In this document: piece by piece, positions 36,843 to 45,577 of the stretch
Layout: each line of letters begins with the position of its first letter
How positions within the stretch are numbered: the first letter of the stretch is position 1
Assembly: GCF_003112515.1 (NCBI RefSeq)
Contig: NZ_BEVZ01000012.1
Coordinates: 1 to 64,000, forward strand
Length of the DNA: 64,000 nt
Direction of reading: 5' to 3'
DNA from: Streptomyces fragilis
GTDB taxonomy: Bacteria; Actinomycetota; Actinomycetes; Streptomycetales; Streptomycetaceae
The notes under the pieces: generated by a model
Told to the model about the DNA's origin: nothing
Seen by the model: the letters and a program-made list of their open reading frames with translations, nothing else
Database searches by the model: none
Made by a program: the position numbers and the translations under genes

Positions 36843-37742
36843 TCAGTCCCCGGTGACGGCGGCCGGCGTCACGGCGTCCTGCCGGGCGCGGTCCGCCGTG
36901 ATCACCTCGAGGTAGCGCACCACCGTCCCGGCCATGGCCTCCCGCGCGGGGGCGAGGTAGCGGCGGGGGTCGACCTGCTCGGGGTGCCGGTCCAGGTGGG
37001 CGCGCACGGCGCCGGTCAGGGCGACGTTGAGGGCGGTGCCGACGTTGACCTTGCCGATGCCCCCGGCGACCGCCGCCGCCAGCTCGCCGTCGGGGACGCC
37101 GGAGGAGCCGTGCAGCACGAGCGGCACGTCCACCGCCGCGGCGAGCCGGGCCAGCAGGGCGTGGTCCAGGGCGGCGGTACGGGTGGTCATGGCATGGACG
37201 CTGCCGATCGCGACCGCCAGGGCGTCCACCCCGCACTCGGCCACGAACGCGCGGGCCTCGACGGGGTCGGTGCGGGCTCCGGGCGCGTGGGCGTCCAGAG
37301 CGGGCGCGCCCTCCTTGCCGCCGACCTCACCCAGCTCGGCTTCGACCCACAGTCCCCGGGCGTGGGCGAGGCGGGCCGCCTCGCGGGTGGCGGCGACGTT
37401 CGCGGCGTGCGGGAGCCGGGAGGCGTCGTACATCACGGAGCTGAACCCGGCGTCCGCCGCCTGCCGCAGCAGGTCGTCGTCGGTGACGTGGTCGAGGTGC
37501 AGCCCCACCGGCACCCGGGCGGCGGCGGCCGCCGCGGCGGCGGCCCGGGCCAGCGGCAGCAGCCGTCCGCCGTGGAAGGCCACCGCGTTCTCGCTGACCT
37601 GGACGATCACCGGCGAGCCGGCCCGTTCGGCTCCCTCGACCACCGCCTCGACGTGTTCCAGGGTGATGACGTTGAAGGCGGCCACGGCCCGGCGGGCGGC
37701 GGCGGCCTCCGTGACCAGGTCACCTGCGGGTACCAGGGGCAC
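36843..37742 (-). CDS. class II ketose-bisphosphate aldolase (GatY/FbaA family)
   Basis: 299 residues with a GTG start behind AAGGAGAGCC. Zinc ligands and catalytic Asp are in VGLHLDHVTDDD near residue 83. The second zinc His is in IGSVHAM near 180 and the third in LVLHGSSGVPD near 210. NVGTALN is the phosphate loop. It cleaves fructose- or tagatose-1,6-bisphosphate to triose phosphates; members that sit beside SIS isomerases (AgaY/GatY) belong to amino-sugar or galactitol routes. It is downstream of the SIS gene with a 96-bp gap. Confidence 0.85.
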   Translation of the reverse strand: MPLVPAGDLVTEAAAARRAVAAFNVITLEHVEAVVEGAERAGSPVIVQVSENAVAFHGGRLLPLARAAAAAAAAARVPVGLHLDHVTDDDLLRQAADAGFSSVMYDASRLPHAANVAATREAARLAHARGLWVEAELGEVGGKEGAPALDAHAPGARTDPVEARAFVAECGVDALAVAIGSVHAMTTRTAALDHALLARLAAAVDVPLVLHGSSGVPDGELAAAVAGGIGKVNVGTALNVALTGAVRAHLDRHPEQVDPRRYLAPAREAMAGTVVRYLEVITADRARQDAVTPAAVTGD

Positions 37743-37838
37743 GGCTCTCCTTACGGACGGCGAGGCGGGTGTGCGGCCGGGGAGTTCAGGCGGTGCGTGG
37801 AGCCGGGACGCTCACGCGGGGGTGTGGAGCCGGAGCGC

Positions 37839-38732
37839 TCACGCGGGTGCGTCGGCGAGGATCACCGAGCGGGTGAGGTGGCGCGGGCTGTCGGGGTCGA
37901 GTCCGCGGGCGACGGCGACCGCGACGGCGAGTCGCTGGGCGCGGACCAGTTCGGCCAGCGGGTCGAGCCCGCCGTCCACCCAGAGCGCGCCGGTGCCGCG
38001 TACCTGTTCGGCCAGGCCCGCCGGGGCCTCGCCGAGCATCCAGGTGGCGGTGGAGCGTGTGGAGACGCTGATGGGGCCGTGCCGGTACTCCATGGCCGGG
38101 TACGCCTCGGTCCAGGAGAGCGACGCCTCACGCATCTTCAGCGCCGCCTCGTTGGCGAGGCCGACCGTCCATCCCCGGCCGAGGAACGTGAACTGCGAGC
38201 AGTCCACGAGCCCGTCGGGCAACGGCGTGGCGAGGGCGGTCCGCGCGTCGGTGACCGCCTCCGCGGTGTGCAGGCCGAGGTGGGCGCGCAGCAGGGTGAG
38301 CGCGGTGGTGGCGAACCGGGTCTGCACGACGGAGCGTTCGTCGGCGTACGCCAGGACGACGACCCGGTCGGCGGCCTCCATGACGGGTGTGTCGGGGTCG
38401 GCGGTGACGGCGGTGGTGGGCACGCCGTCGGCGCGCAGCCGGGTCAGCAGGTCGAGCACCTCGGTGGTGGTGCCGGAGCGGGTCAGGGTCAGGACGCGGT
38501 CGTAGCGGCGGCCGAGCGGGAACTCGGAGGCGGCGAAGGCGTCGGTCTCGCCCTGACCGGCCTGTTCGCGCAGGGCGGCGGCGGCCTGGGCCATGAACCA
38601 GGAGGTGCCGCAGCCCACGACCGCGACCCTCTCCCCCGGGGCCGGCAGCGCCGCCAAGTGGCCGGGGGCCTCGTCCGCCGCCCGCTGCCAGCACTCCGGC
38701 TGGGTGGTCAACTCGTCTTCGACATGGGTCAC
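37839..38732 (-). CDS. SIS-domain sugar-phosphate isomerase/deaminase (AgaS-like)
   Basis: 297 residues from GTG 38732 with GGAGGG as RBS. Two SIS domains are seen: VAVVGCGTSWFMAQAAAA near 35 and TFLGRGWTVGLANEAALKMREAS near 185, with the paired YRHGPISVS motif near 218. This is the GlmS-isomerase/AgaS type, which converts or deaminates ketosamine phosphates. Together with the downstream aldolase it forms a small amino-sugar phosphate catabolic unit (isomerise, phosphorylate elsewhere, cleave). No kinase is beside them. Confidence 0.82.
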   Translation of the reverse strand: MTHVEDELTTQPECWQRAADEAPGHLAALPAPGERVAVVGCGTSWFMAQAAAALREQAGQGETDAFAASEFPLGRRYDRVLTLTRSGTTTEVLDLLTRLRADGVPTTAVTADPDTPVMEAADRVVVLAYADERSVVQTRFATTALTLLRAHLGLHTAEAVTDARTALATPLPDGLVDCSQFTFLGRGWTVGLANEAALKMREASLSWTEAYPAMEYRHGPISVSTRSTATWMLGEAPAGLAEQVRGTGALWVDGGLDPLAELVRAQRLAVAVAVARGLDPDSPRHLTRSVILADAPA

Positions 38733-38818
38733 TTGCGCATCCCTCCACGGCGAGGCACGTAACGGGCGAGGCACGTAATGGCTGCACCTTACAGCCGATC
38801 CTCCGGCAGACTCAGGGG

Positions 38819-39571
38819 ATGGACATGAGCATTGCGGATCACGTCGAATTCCTGCGCGGGGAGGGCGAGTCGCTGGCGGCGGCCGCGAAGGAGGCGGGGA
38901 CGGACGCCCCGGTGCCGACCTGTCCGGGGTGGCGGGTGCGGGACCTGGTCCGCCACACGGGGGCGGTGCACCGGTGGGCGACGGCCTTCGTGGCCCTCGG
39001 CCTCACCTCGCCCCGGCGGATCGAGGACGCTCCGGAGCTGGACGGCGCGGAGCTGCTCGCCTGGTTCGCGGACGGGCACGCCGAGTTGACGCGGACCCTC
39101 GCCTCCGCCGATCCGGCGACCGACTGCTGGCACTTCCTGCGGGCGCCTTCACCGCTGGCGTTCTGGGCACGCCGTCAGGCCCACGAGACCGCGGTGCACC
39201 GGATGGACGCCGAGGCCGCGCGGGGCCTCGAACCGACGCCGGTGGCCACGGAGTTCGCCGTGGACGGGATCGACGAGCTGCTGTGCGGCTTCCTCGCCCG
39301 GCGTTCCAGCCGGGTGCGTTCGCCCGAGCCGAGGCTGCTGCGGGTGCGGGCCACCGACGTGGCGGACGCGGTGTGGACCCTGCACCTCTCGCAGGACCCG
39401 CCGGTGACCGTGCGGGGCACGGACGGCGCGGTGGCCACCGACCCCGACTGCGAACTGTCCGGCACGGCCGCGGAGTTGTACCCCGCCCTGTGGAACCGTG
39501 CGCCGATCCCCTCGGTGACGGGCGACGCGGCGACGGCTGCGCTGTGGCGGGAGACCGCCCGGGTGGGGTGA
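38819..39571 (+). CDS. maleylpyruvate isomerase-family mycothiol-dependent protein
   Basis: 250 residues. The N-terminal MDMPI_N/DinB-like four-helix domain has a metal site with His8 (DHVEFL), PTCPGWRVRDLVRHTG and RQAHETAVHRMDAEAA (near 118-133), giving three His ligands. The C-terminal half (ATDVADAVWTLHLSQDPPVTV, LYPALWNR) is the MDMPI_C domain. Actinobacterial members use mycothiol as a thiol cofactor in isomerisation or detoxification. ATG at 38819 is taken; 38825 is a close alternative. No aromatic ring-cleavage genes are near, so the substrate is unknown. Confidence 0.84.
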   Translation: MDMSIADHVEFLRGEGESLAAAAKEAGTDAPVPTCPGWRVRDLVRHTGAVHRWATAFVALGLTSPRRIEDAPELDGAELLAWFADGHAELTRTLASADPATDCWHFLRAPSPLAFWARRQAHETAVHRMDAEAARGLEPTPVATEFAVDGIDELLCGFLARRSSRVRSPEPRLLRVRATDVADAVWTLHLSQDPPVTVRGTDGAVATDPDCELSGTAAELYPALWNRAPIPSVTGDAATAALWRETARVG

Positions 39572-39734
39572 CGTCGGACCCCCGCCCGCTCCCCGTCCCG
39601 GGCTCTCCGCACCGCCGGCGGTAGCGGCTCTCGCACGGCGGTCACGCTCGTGCACTCGACGCCCACGCCGCCCGTACCGGCTCGCGCGGGCACGTCCTCA
39701 CGGACGGGCCGCCACCCGACCGTGCCGATCGCAC

Positions 39735-39836
39735 CGCGCCGCGCCGGGCAGTGCTGCACCGCGCCGTGCCCCACCGTGCCGCGAGGGGCCGCGCCGCGAA
39801 GGGCCGCGCCGCGCCGCCGCGTGCCGCGCCGTGCCG
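39735..39836. repeat. GC-only short repeats in a convergent intergenic space
   Basis: Many copies of CCGCGCC and CCGTGCC, for example GGGCCGCGCCGCGAA twice, lie between the convergent isomerase and TetR genes. The 279-bp gap (39572-39850) has no gene. Confidence 0.45.
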
Positions 39837-39850
39837 TGCGGACCGGCCTT

Positions 39851-40573
39851 TCACGCGTCCGGGGTGGCCCCCGGGAACGCGATGCCCGTCTCGTGGGCGA
39901 GGCGGGCGGCCGCGTGGCGGAAGAAGGCGGCGCGGTCCTCGACCACCCGGTGGAACTGGCCGAAGAGTTCGAAACCGATCAGGCCGAACAGCTCCGCCCA
40001 GGCGGCGACCAGCGCGACGGTGGTCTCCGGGGGCAGGTCGGGCGCCAGGTCGGCGGTCATCCGCACCGCCTCGGGGCGCAGCCCTTCGGGCAGAGGAGTG
40101 CGGGAGAGCCCGGCGGGACCGCGGTGGGCGTCGCGGGTGATGCCGATCAACAGCAGCCCCACCCGCGCCGCGGCGGGCACGGTGGTCTGGGGCGCCTGGT
40201 ACCCCGGGACGGGGGTGCCGTAGATGAGGGCGTACTCGTGCGGGTGGGCCAGCGCCCACCCGCGCACCGCCTCGCAGACCGCGACCCAGCGGTCGACGGG
40301 TGCCGCACCCGGGGCGGCGGCCGCCTTCGCCTCGGCGGCCTCCGCGGCGGCGCCGAGCGAGTCGTAGGCGTCGATGATCAGGGCGGTGAGGAGGTCGTCG
40401 CGGCTGGGGAAGTAGCGGTAGACGGCCGACGACGCCATGCCCAGTTCCCGGGCCACCGCGCGCAGGGAGAGCTTGGCCGCCCCCTCGTCGGCGAGCCGGC
40501 GCCGCGCCTCGTCCTTGATCGCCGCGGTGATCTCCCGTCGGGCACGGGCCCGGACTCCCTCTGTCGCGCTCAT
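39851..40573 (-). CDS. TetR-family transcriptional regulator
   Basis: 240 residues from ATG 40573. The helix-turn-helix is LSLRAVARELGMASSAVYRYFPSR (about 35-60), with DDLLTALI after it. The C-terminal domain (WALAHPHEYALIYGTPVPGY, VALVAAWAELFGLIGFELFG) is the TetR_C_13 type. It is divergent from the deazaflavin reductase gene and a set of matching palindromes lies between them, which it likely binds to repress both genes. Ligand unknown. Confidence 0.87.
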   Translation of the reverse strand: MSATEGVRARARREITAAIKDEARRRLADEGAAKLSLRAVARELGMASSAVYRYFPSRDDLLTALIIDAYDSLGAAAEAAEAKAAAAPGAAPVDRWVAVCEAVRGWALAHPHEYALIYGTPVPGYQAPQTTVPAAARVGLLLIGITRDAHRGPAGLSRTPLPEGLRPEAVRMTADLAPDLPPETTVALVAAWAELFGLIGFELFGQFHRVVEDRAAFFRHAAARLAHETGIAFPGATPDA

Positions 40574-40594
40574 GATGCGAGTGTGGCACAGAAC

Positions 40595-40700
40595 GAGAGC
40601 GGTGCACACAATCCCGAGCACCGCTCCGAAACACGAGCACTGCTCTTGCTTTTCGACGCCGACAGCGCGCACACTGCTCTCAACCGAGAGCACCGCTCTC
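40595..40700. promoter_or_regulatory. array of TetR-type operator palindromes
   Basis: GAGCACCGCTC occurs at 40616-40626 and 40688-40698, and GAGCACTGCTC at 40635-40645. The 40688 copy extends to a 15-bp palindrome GAGAGCaccGCTCTC. Half copies occur at 40595-40605 (reverse) and 40671-40681. Several copies lie within the divergent promoter region of the TetR and reductase genes. Confidence 0.65.
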
Positions 40701-40719
40701 GCTTCTCCGAGGGGTTCTC

Positions 40720-41238
40720 ATGCGCAGCGACGACCAGCAGCCCACGCCCGGCACCACCCCGACCACACCCCCCACACCCGCACCCGCACCCACTACCCCC
40801 TACTACTTCAAGGCCGGCCCCGTCGCCTCCCGCTTCAACGCGGTGGTGGGCTGGCTCGCCCGGCACGGCGTGAGTCTGATGGGCAGCGCGGAGCTCTCGG
40901 TGCGCGGCCGCAAGAGCGGCGCCATGCAGCGCATCCCGGTGAATCCCTACCGGCACGACGGCGAGCAGTACCTGGTCTCCGCCCGCGGGCACTCCCAGTG
41001 GGTGCGCAACATGCGCGTGGCCGGCGGCGGCGAACTGCGGGTCGGGCGCAAGGTCCGCCGCTTCACCGCCGCCGAGCTGCCCGACGACCAGAAGGTCGCC
41101 GTGCTGCGCGGCTACCTGGACAAGTGGGGCTGGGAGGTCAACCAGTACTTCCAGGGCGTCACCGCGGCCTCGTCCGACGAGGAACTGGCAGCCGCGGCCG
41201 CCGACCACCCGGTCTTCCGGATCACGATCACCGCCTGA
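40720..41238 (+). CDS. deazaflavin (F420)-dependent nitroreductase-family oxidoreductase
   Basis: 172 residues. After a Thr/Pro-rich stretch (residues 8-27, TPGTTPTTPPTPAPAP) is the Ddn-type split-barrel: LSVRGRKSGAMQRIPVNP near 59-76, YLVSARGHSQWVRNMRVAGGGELR near 85-108. This matches F420H2-dependent quinone/nitro reductases such as Ddn. These reduce quinones or nitroaromatics and protect against redox stress. Its divergent TetR regulator suggests induction by a toxic small molecule. Confidence 0.83.
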   Translation: MRSDDQQPTPGTTPTTPPTPAPAPTTPYYFKAGPVASRFNAVVGWLARHGVSLMGSAELSVRGRKSGAMQRIPVNPYRHDGEQYLVSARGHSQWVRNMRVAGGGELRVGRKVRRFTAAELPDDQKVAVLRGYLDKWGWEVNQYFQGVTAASSDEELAAAAADHPVFRITITA

Positions 41239-41250
41239 GGCCTCCTGCCG

Positions 41251-41329
41251 GCCCCTCGGCCACGCGCCCGGCCCCTCAGCCATGCGCCCGGCTCCTCGGC
41301 GTTGAGCCCGGCACTCGGCCCTGAGCCCG
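41251..41329. repeat. four 20-bp tandem repeats
   Basis: Units start at 41251, 41271, 41291 and 41311; each resembles GCCCCTCGGCCACGCGCCCG. They sit between convergent genes, where they may form hairpins that end transcription. Confidence 0.7.
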
Positions 41330-41365
41330 GTCGCCCGGACCGGAACCGGAACCCGGGCGCGCGGT

Positions 41366-42634
41366 CTACCGCTCCAGCCGCAGGAGCGCCCGCTGCGCCA
41401 TCGGGTGGGTGCGGACGAGTTCGGCCAGGGTGGTCGCCCCGCGCGTGATGTCGGCGAACGCCCGCCATGCGGGCCGGAACCCGACGATCGCGGCGTGGAA
41501 CAGCCCCGGCCGGCGTTCGAAGAGGGCCAGCATCTTCCGGCCGACGCTCATCTCGACGCCCAGCCCGGCCTTGACCGCGAAGGCGTAGTTGAGCGACTCG
41601 CGCCGCACGTCCACCGCGTCGGCGGCCTCGGCGATCCGCACCGCCCACTCGCCGGCCAGCCGCCCGGACCGCAGGGCGTAGGAGATGCCCTCACGCGTCC
41701 ACGGCTCCAGCAGGCCCGCCGCGTCGCCGCAGACCAGCACCCGGCCCCGGGAGAGCGGGGAGTCGTCGGTGCGGCAACGCGTCAGGTGACCGGAGGAGAT
41801 GGCGGGCTCGAAGCCCGCCAGGCCGAGCCGGCCGATGAACTGCTCGAGGTACCGCTTGGTCGCCGCGCCGTCCCCCCGCGCGGAGATCACCCCGACGGTG
41901 AGGGTGTCGCCCTTGGGGAACACCCAGCCGTAACTGCCGGGCAGCGGGCCCCAGTCGATCAGGACGCGTCCCCGCCAGTCCTCGGCGACCGTCTCCGGCA
42001 CCGGGATCTCGGCCTCCAGGCCGAGGTCCACCTGCCCGAACTTGACGCCGACGTGGGCGCCCGTGCGGCCGGCGCTGCCGTCGGCGCCGACGACCGCGCG
42101 GGCCAGCACCGTCTCGCCGCCCTGCAGCACCACGGCCACCGTTCGGCGGTCGGGCACCGTCGGCCCGTGCTGCTCTATGCGGGAGACCGTGACTCCGGTG
42201 CGCAGCTCGGCACCGGCCTTCTGCGCGCTCTCCACGAGCGCGTGGTCGAACCCGGGGCGGTTGACGAGCCCGAAGAGCATCCGGCGGGAGCGCCGGGTGC
42301 GGGTGCGGCGGCCCTCGTGCGAGAACGTCACCGCGTGCACGCGGTCCTCGAAGGGGACCTCGAAGCCGGGCGGCAGGGCGTCCCGGGAGGGGCCGATGAT
42401 GCCGCCGCCGCAGGTCTTGTAGCGCGGCAGCTCCGCCTTCTCCAGCAGCAGCACGCGCCGCCCGGCGACCGCCGCCGCGTAGGCCGCGGACGCTCCGGCC
42501 GGGCCGGCGCCCACCACGACCACGTCCCAGACGCGGTCCTGGCCTCCGTGCCGTCCGGTCAGGTCCTCGGAGCCCGCGGGCTCCGCCGGTTCCGACGCGG
42601 GGCTTCCGCCGTTCTCACCGTTCTCGCCGCTCAC
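41366..42634 (-). CDS. geranylgeranyl reductase-family FAD oxidoreductase
   Basis: 422 residues from GTG 42634. The FAD Rossmann motif is VVVGAGPAGASAAYAA near 40, followed by YKTCGGGI near 72, the GGR-type PxxYxWxFPKGD (GSYGWVFPKGDTLTVGV) near 230, and the second FAD motif RVLVCGDAAGLLEPWTREGISYAL near 310. The family hydrogenates isoprenoid chains, for example menaquinone or lipid tails, with a reduced flavin. In actinomycetes a member saturates a menaquinone isoprene unit (MenJ). No menaquinone genes are adjacent, so that is one possibility only. Confidence 0.83.
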   Translation of the reverse strand: MSGENGENGGSPASEPAEPAGSEDLTGRHGGQDRVWDVVVVGAGPAGASAAYAAAVAGRRVLLLEKAELPRYKTCGGGIIGPSRDALPPGFEVPFEDRVHAVTFSHEGRRTRTRRSRRMLFGLVNRPGFDHALVESAQKAGAELRTGVTVSRIEQHGPTVPDRRTVAVVLQGGETVLARAVVGADGSAGRTGAHVGVKFGQVDLGLEAEIPVPETVAEDWRGRVLIDWGPLPGSYGWVFPKGDTLTVGVISARGDGAATKRYLEQFIGRLGLAGFEPAISSGHLTRCRTDDSPLSRGRVLVCGDAAGLLEPWTREGISYALRSGRLAGEWAVRIAEAADAVDVRRESLNYAFAVKAGLGVEMSVGRKMLALFERRPGLFHAAIVGFRPAWRAFADITRGATTLAELVRTHPMAQRALLRLER

Positions 42635-42869
42635 GATCGCCAACCGCTCCCGATCACCAGTCAGATGCCTGCCGCACTGTCCAGAGCATCCTACGGCTGC
42701 GATCGCCGCAGGCCACTGTGGGAGTATCGACGACGCGGACCGGCGCCACTCGCGCCCGTCCGCCGCCTGCGAGGAACCGCCCGCCCGAGTGGACGGCGGC
42801 GCAGGGCCCGCCCGCCGGACCCGCGCGGACGGGTCGACGTGAGACCCGAGAGTTACGAGGAGCCCGCCC

Positions 42870-44225
42870 ATGTCGTCGAACCCGGTCGCCGCGACCGTCG
42901 CCTCGCTGATGCCGAGGGCGAAGGAGGAACTCGCGGAGCTGGTCGCCTTCAAGTCGGTCGCCGACTTCGAGCAGTTCCCCCGCAGCGAGAGCGAGGGCGC
43001 CGCGAACTGGGTGGCCGACGCGCTGCGCGCGGAGGGGTTCCAGGACGTCGCGCTGCTCGACACCCCCGACGGCACGCAGTCCGTCTACGGCTGCCTGCCC
43101 GGTCCCGAGGGCTCCCGGACCGTCCTGCTGTACGCCCACTACGACGTCCAGCCGCCGCTGGACGAGGCCGCCTGGGTCACCCCGCCGTTCGAGCTCACCG
43201 AGCGCGACGGCCGCTGGTACGGGCGGGGCGCGGCCGACTGCAAGGGCGGCGTGATCATGCATCTGCTGGCGCTGCGCGCGCTCAAGGCGAACGGCGGCGT
43301 GCCGGTCACCGTGAAGGTGATCGCCGAGGGTTCCGAGGAGCAGGGCACCGGCGGCCTCGAGCGGTACGCCGAGCAGCACCCCGAACTGCTGGCCGCGGAC
43401 GCCGTCGTGATCGGCGACTCGGGCAACTTCCGGGTGGGGCTGCCGACCGTGACGACGACCCTGCGCGGCATGACGCTGGTGCGCGTCCAGGTGGACACCC
43501 TGGAGGGCAACCTGCACTCCGGGCAGTTCGGCGGCGCGGCCCCGGACGCGCTGGCGGCGCTGGTCCGCGTGCTGGACTCGCTGCGCGCCGAGGACGGTTC
43601 GACGACCGTGGACGGCCTGGCCGGCGACGCGGTGTGGGACGGTCTCCAGTACGACGAGGAGCAGTTCCGCGCCGACGCGAAGGTACTGGACGGTGTCGGG
43701 CTGATCGGTTCGGGCACGGTCGCCGACCGCATCTGGGCGCGGCCGGCGGTCACCGTGCTGGGCATCGACTGCCCGCCGGTGGTCGGTGCGACGCCGTCGG
43801 TGCAGGCGAGCGCGCGGGCGCTGGTGAGCCTGCGGGTGCCGCCGGGCGTGGACGCCGGTGAGGCCGCGAAACTGCTGCAGGCCCACCTGGAGAGCCGCAC
43901 GCCGTGGGGCGCGCGGGTCGCCGTCGAGCGGATCGGGCAGGGCCAGCCGTTCCGGGCCGACGCCGGCAGCCCGGCGTACACGGCGATGGCACGGGCGATG
44001 GCGGTGGCCTACCCGGGCCAGGAGATGCAGTTCGCCGGTCAGGGGGGTTCCATCCCGCTGTGCAACACGCTGGGAACGCTCTACCCGGAGGCGGAGATCC
44101 TGCTGATCGGCCTCAGCGAGCCGGAGGCGCAGATCCACGCGCCCAACGAGAGCGTCTCCCCCGAGGAGCTGGAGCGGCTGTCGGTCGCAGAGGCCCTCTT
44201 CCTGCGGGAGTACGCGGCCGGCTGA
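42870..44225 (+). CDS. M20-family metallopeptidase (dipeptidase)
   Basis: 451 residues. Metal ligands: His in LLYAHYDVQPP near 90, Asp in GRGAADCKGG near 123, Glu pair EGSEEQGT near 156, Asp near 180 (VIGDSG), and His in QIHAPNESVSPEE near 425. This fits the cytosolic nonspecific dipeptidase/carnosinase-like M20 branch. NLHSGQFGGAAPDAL is the dimerisation region. It removes dipeptides or related amides. No signal peptide, so intracellular. A perfect palindromic terminator follows. Confidence 0.88.
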   Translation: MSSNPVAATVASLMPRAKEELAELVAFKSVADFEQFPRSESEGAANWVADALRAEGFQDVALLDTPDGTQSVYGCLPGPEGSRTVLLYAHYDVQPPLDEAAWVTPPFELTERDGRWYGRGAADCKGGVIMHLLALRALKANGGVPVTVKVIAEGSEEQGTGGLERYAEQHPELLAADAVVIGDSGNFRVGLPTVTTTLRGMTLVRVQVDTLEGNLHSGQFGGAAPDALAALVRVLDSLRAEDGSTTVDGLAGDAVWDGLQYDEEQFRADAKVLDGVGLIGSGTVADRIWARPAVTVLGIDCPPVVGATPSVQASARALVSLRVPPGVDAGEAAKLLQAHLESRTPWGARVAVERIGQGQPFRADAGSPAYTAMARAMAVAYPGQEMQFAGQGGSIPLCNTLGTLYPEAEILLIGLSEPEAQIHAPNESVSPEELERLSVAEALFLREYAAG

Positions 44226-44239
44226 GCACGCGTCACCGG

Positions 44240-44279
44240 GCCGGACGGTTCCTCGCACCGGTGCGAGGAACCGTCCGGC
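44240..44279. terminator. perfect 40-bp palindrome, bidirectional terminator
   Basis: Arms 44240-44259 and 44260-44279 are exact reverse complements with no spacer. It is placed between the convergent peptidase and kinase-Nudix genes. A loop of a few bases must form at the centre. Confidence 0.8.
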
Positions 44280-44348
44280 GCGGCGGCGGCCGGCCGAGCG
44301 CGACCGCGCACGGGGCCGGGCCGTCGCGGGAAGCGCCGCTCGCTCCGC

Positions 44349-45386
44349 TCACCCCACCGGCTCCCCCGCCTCCAGGTACACCGCCGCACCGCGTTCGCGG
44401 GCCCGCAGTGCCCAGTGGAGCCGGCGGAACCGCACCGGAGGCAGCAGGTCCGCCGCTTCCTGCTCGGTGACGAAGCGCCAGCCGCGCAGCTCGGGTCCGG
44501 GCAGCAGCACACGGCCGGCGTCGTCGCCGCGCAGGGTCCCTCCGTCGAAGAGGAAGCGCAGTCCGCCGTAGCCGGGGGGCTGCGGCGACTCCCAGTCGAC
44601 GACCAGCAGCCGGGGTTCGCCGGCCAGCCGCAGTCCGGTCTCCTCGGCCACCTCCCGCACACCGGCCTGCGCGGGCGCCTCGCCCCGCTCGACCACTCCC
44701 CCGGGGAACTCCCAGCCGGGCTTGTAGGTGGGGTCGACCAGCAGGAACCGGTCCTGCTCGTCGAAGAGCAGGACCCCGGAGGCGACGGTCTCGGCCCTGG
44801 GTTCGGGCGTCTGCACGATGTCGCAGGCGGCGGCCTCCCCGCTGCCCACCGCCCGGGCTATCCGTGCGGCGGTCTGCTGCGGGGTGAGCGCGCCGTTGTC
44901 CACCGGATGGGCGTCGGCGGCCAGCCAGGAGGCGAGCGCGGCCCGGTACGGCTCGACGTGGTCGTGGCGCCACTGCCGGACGCGCCGCTCGGTCTCCGGA
45001 CCCGCCGGGTCCTGGGCTTCCGTGATCCGCTGCCGAAGAATCGTTTCCGCCGGGGTGAGCACCACATGGCACACGGCTATCCGCCGGGCCGCGAGGCCTC
45101 CGAAGATCTCGTCCCGGTACTCCTGGCGCAGCAGGGTCATGGGAACGACCAGGGTGCCGCCGAGCTCCTGGAGCATGGCGGCCGCGGTGTCCACGACCAG
45201 CCGCCGCCAGATCGGCAGGTCCTGGTAGTCGTCGACCCCGGCGAGGTGCTTGGGCGGCAGCATGAACGTCAGCGCGCCCCCGACCACCTCGGGATCGAAG
45301 AGCGCGCTGCCGGGCAGCAGGTCCAGCAACTCCTTCGCGGTGCTGGACTTGCCCGAACCGAACGCGCCGTTGATCCAGACGATCAC
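44349..45386 (-). CDS. P-loop kinase-like/Nudix hydrolase fusion
   Basis: 345 residues from GTG 45386. Residues 6-15 are a Walker A loop (NGAFGSGKSS), in a nucleotide-kinase-like domain to about 185 (LRQEYRDEIFGGL, VLTPAETILRQRI). The second domain is Nudix with box GVVERGEAPAQAG then REVAEETGL (about 230-252), preceded by VASGVLLFDEQDRFLLVDP. Kinases of this AAA_18/Zeta-toxin-like group phosphorylate small molecules, while Nudix domains cut nucleoside diphosphates. The fusion suggests phosphorylation and hydrolysis of the same or related nucleotide, perhaps housecleaning. Alternatively it modifies an antibiotic; chloramphenicol phosphotransferase folds are related. Confidence 0.8.
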   Translation of the reverse strand: MIVWINGAFGSGKSSTAKELLDLLPGSALFDPEVVGGALTFMLPPKHLAGVDDYQDLPIWRRLVVDTAAAMLQELGGTLVVPMTLLRQEYRDEIFGGLAARRIAVCHVVLTPAETILRQRITEAQDPAGPETERRVRQWRHDHVEPYRAALASWLAADAHPVDNGALTPQQTAARIARAVGSGEAAACDIVQTPEPRAETVASGVLLFDEQDRFLLVDPTYKPGWEFPGGVVERGEAPAQAGVREVAEETGLRLAGEPRLLVVDWESPQPPGYGGLRFLFDGGTLRGDDAGRVLLPGPELRGWRFVTEQEAADLLPPVRFRRLHWALRARERGAAVYLEAGEPVG

Positions 45387-45577
45387 AGTTCCCCCTCTTC
45401 CCCGGATCTTCGTCCTCTGCGGACGACTGTGACGTGCCCGCCCCACCCTGCACCGGAAACCAGCCGCAGTTGAGGGGGCAACGGGGGAGCACAGGGGATC
45501 ACGGTCCAGGCAGGCCGACGGACCGACCGGGCGGCGGACGTTCGGGACGCCGGGCAACGACCACGGACGTCAGCGGC

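Noticed and set aside
41251-41329. CRISPR array at the tandem repeats
   Set aside because: Units are contiguous with no spacers and no cas genes are present.
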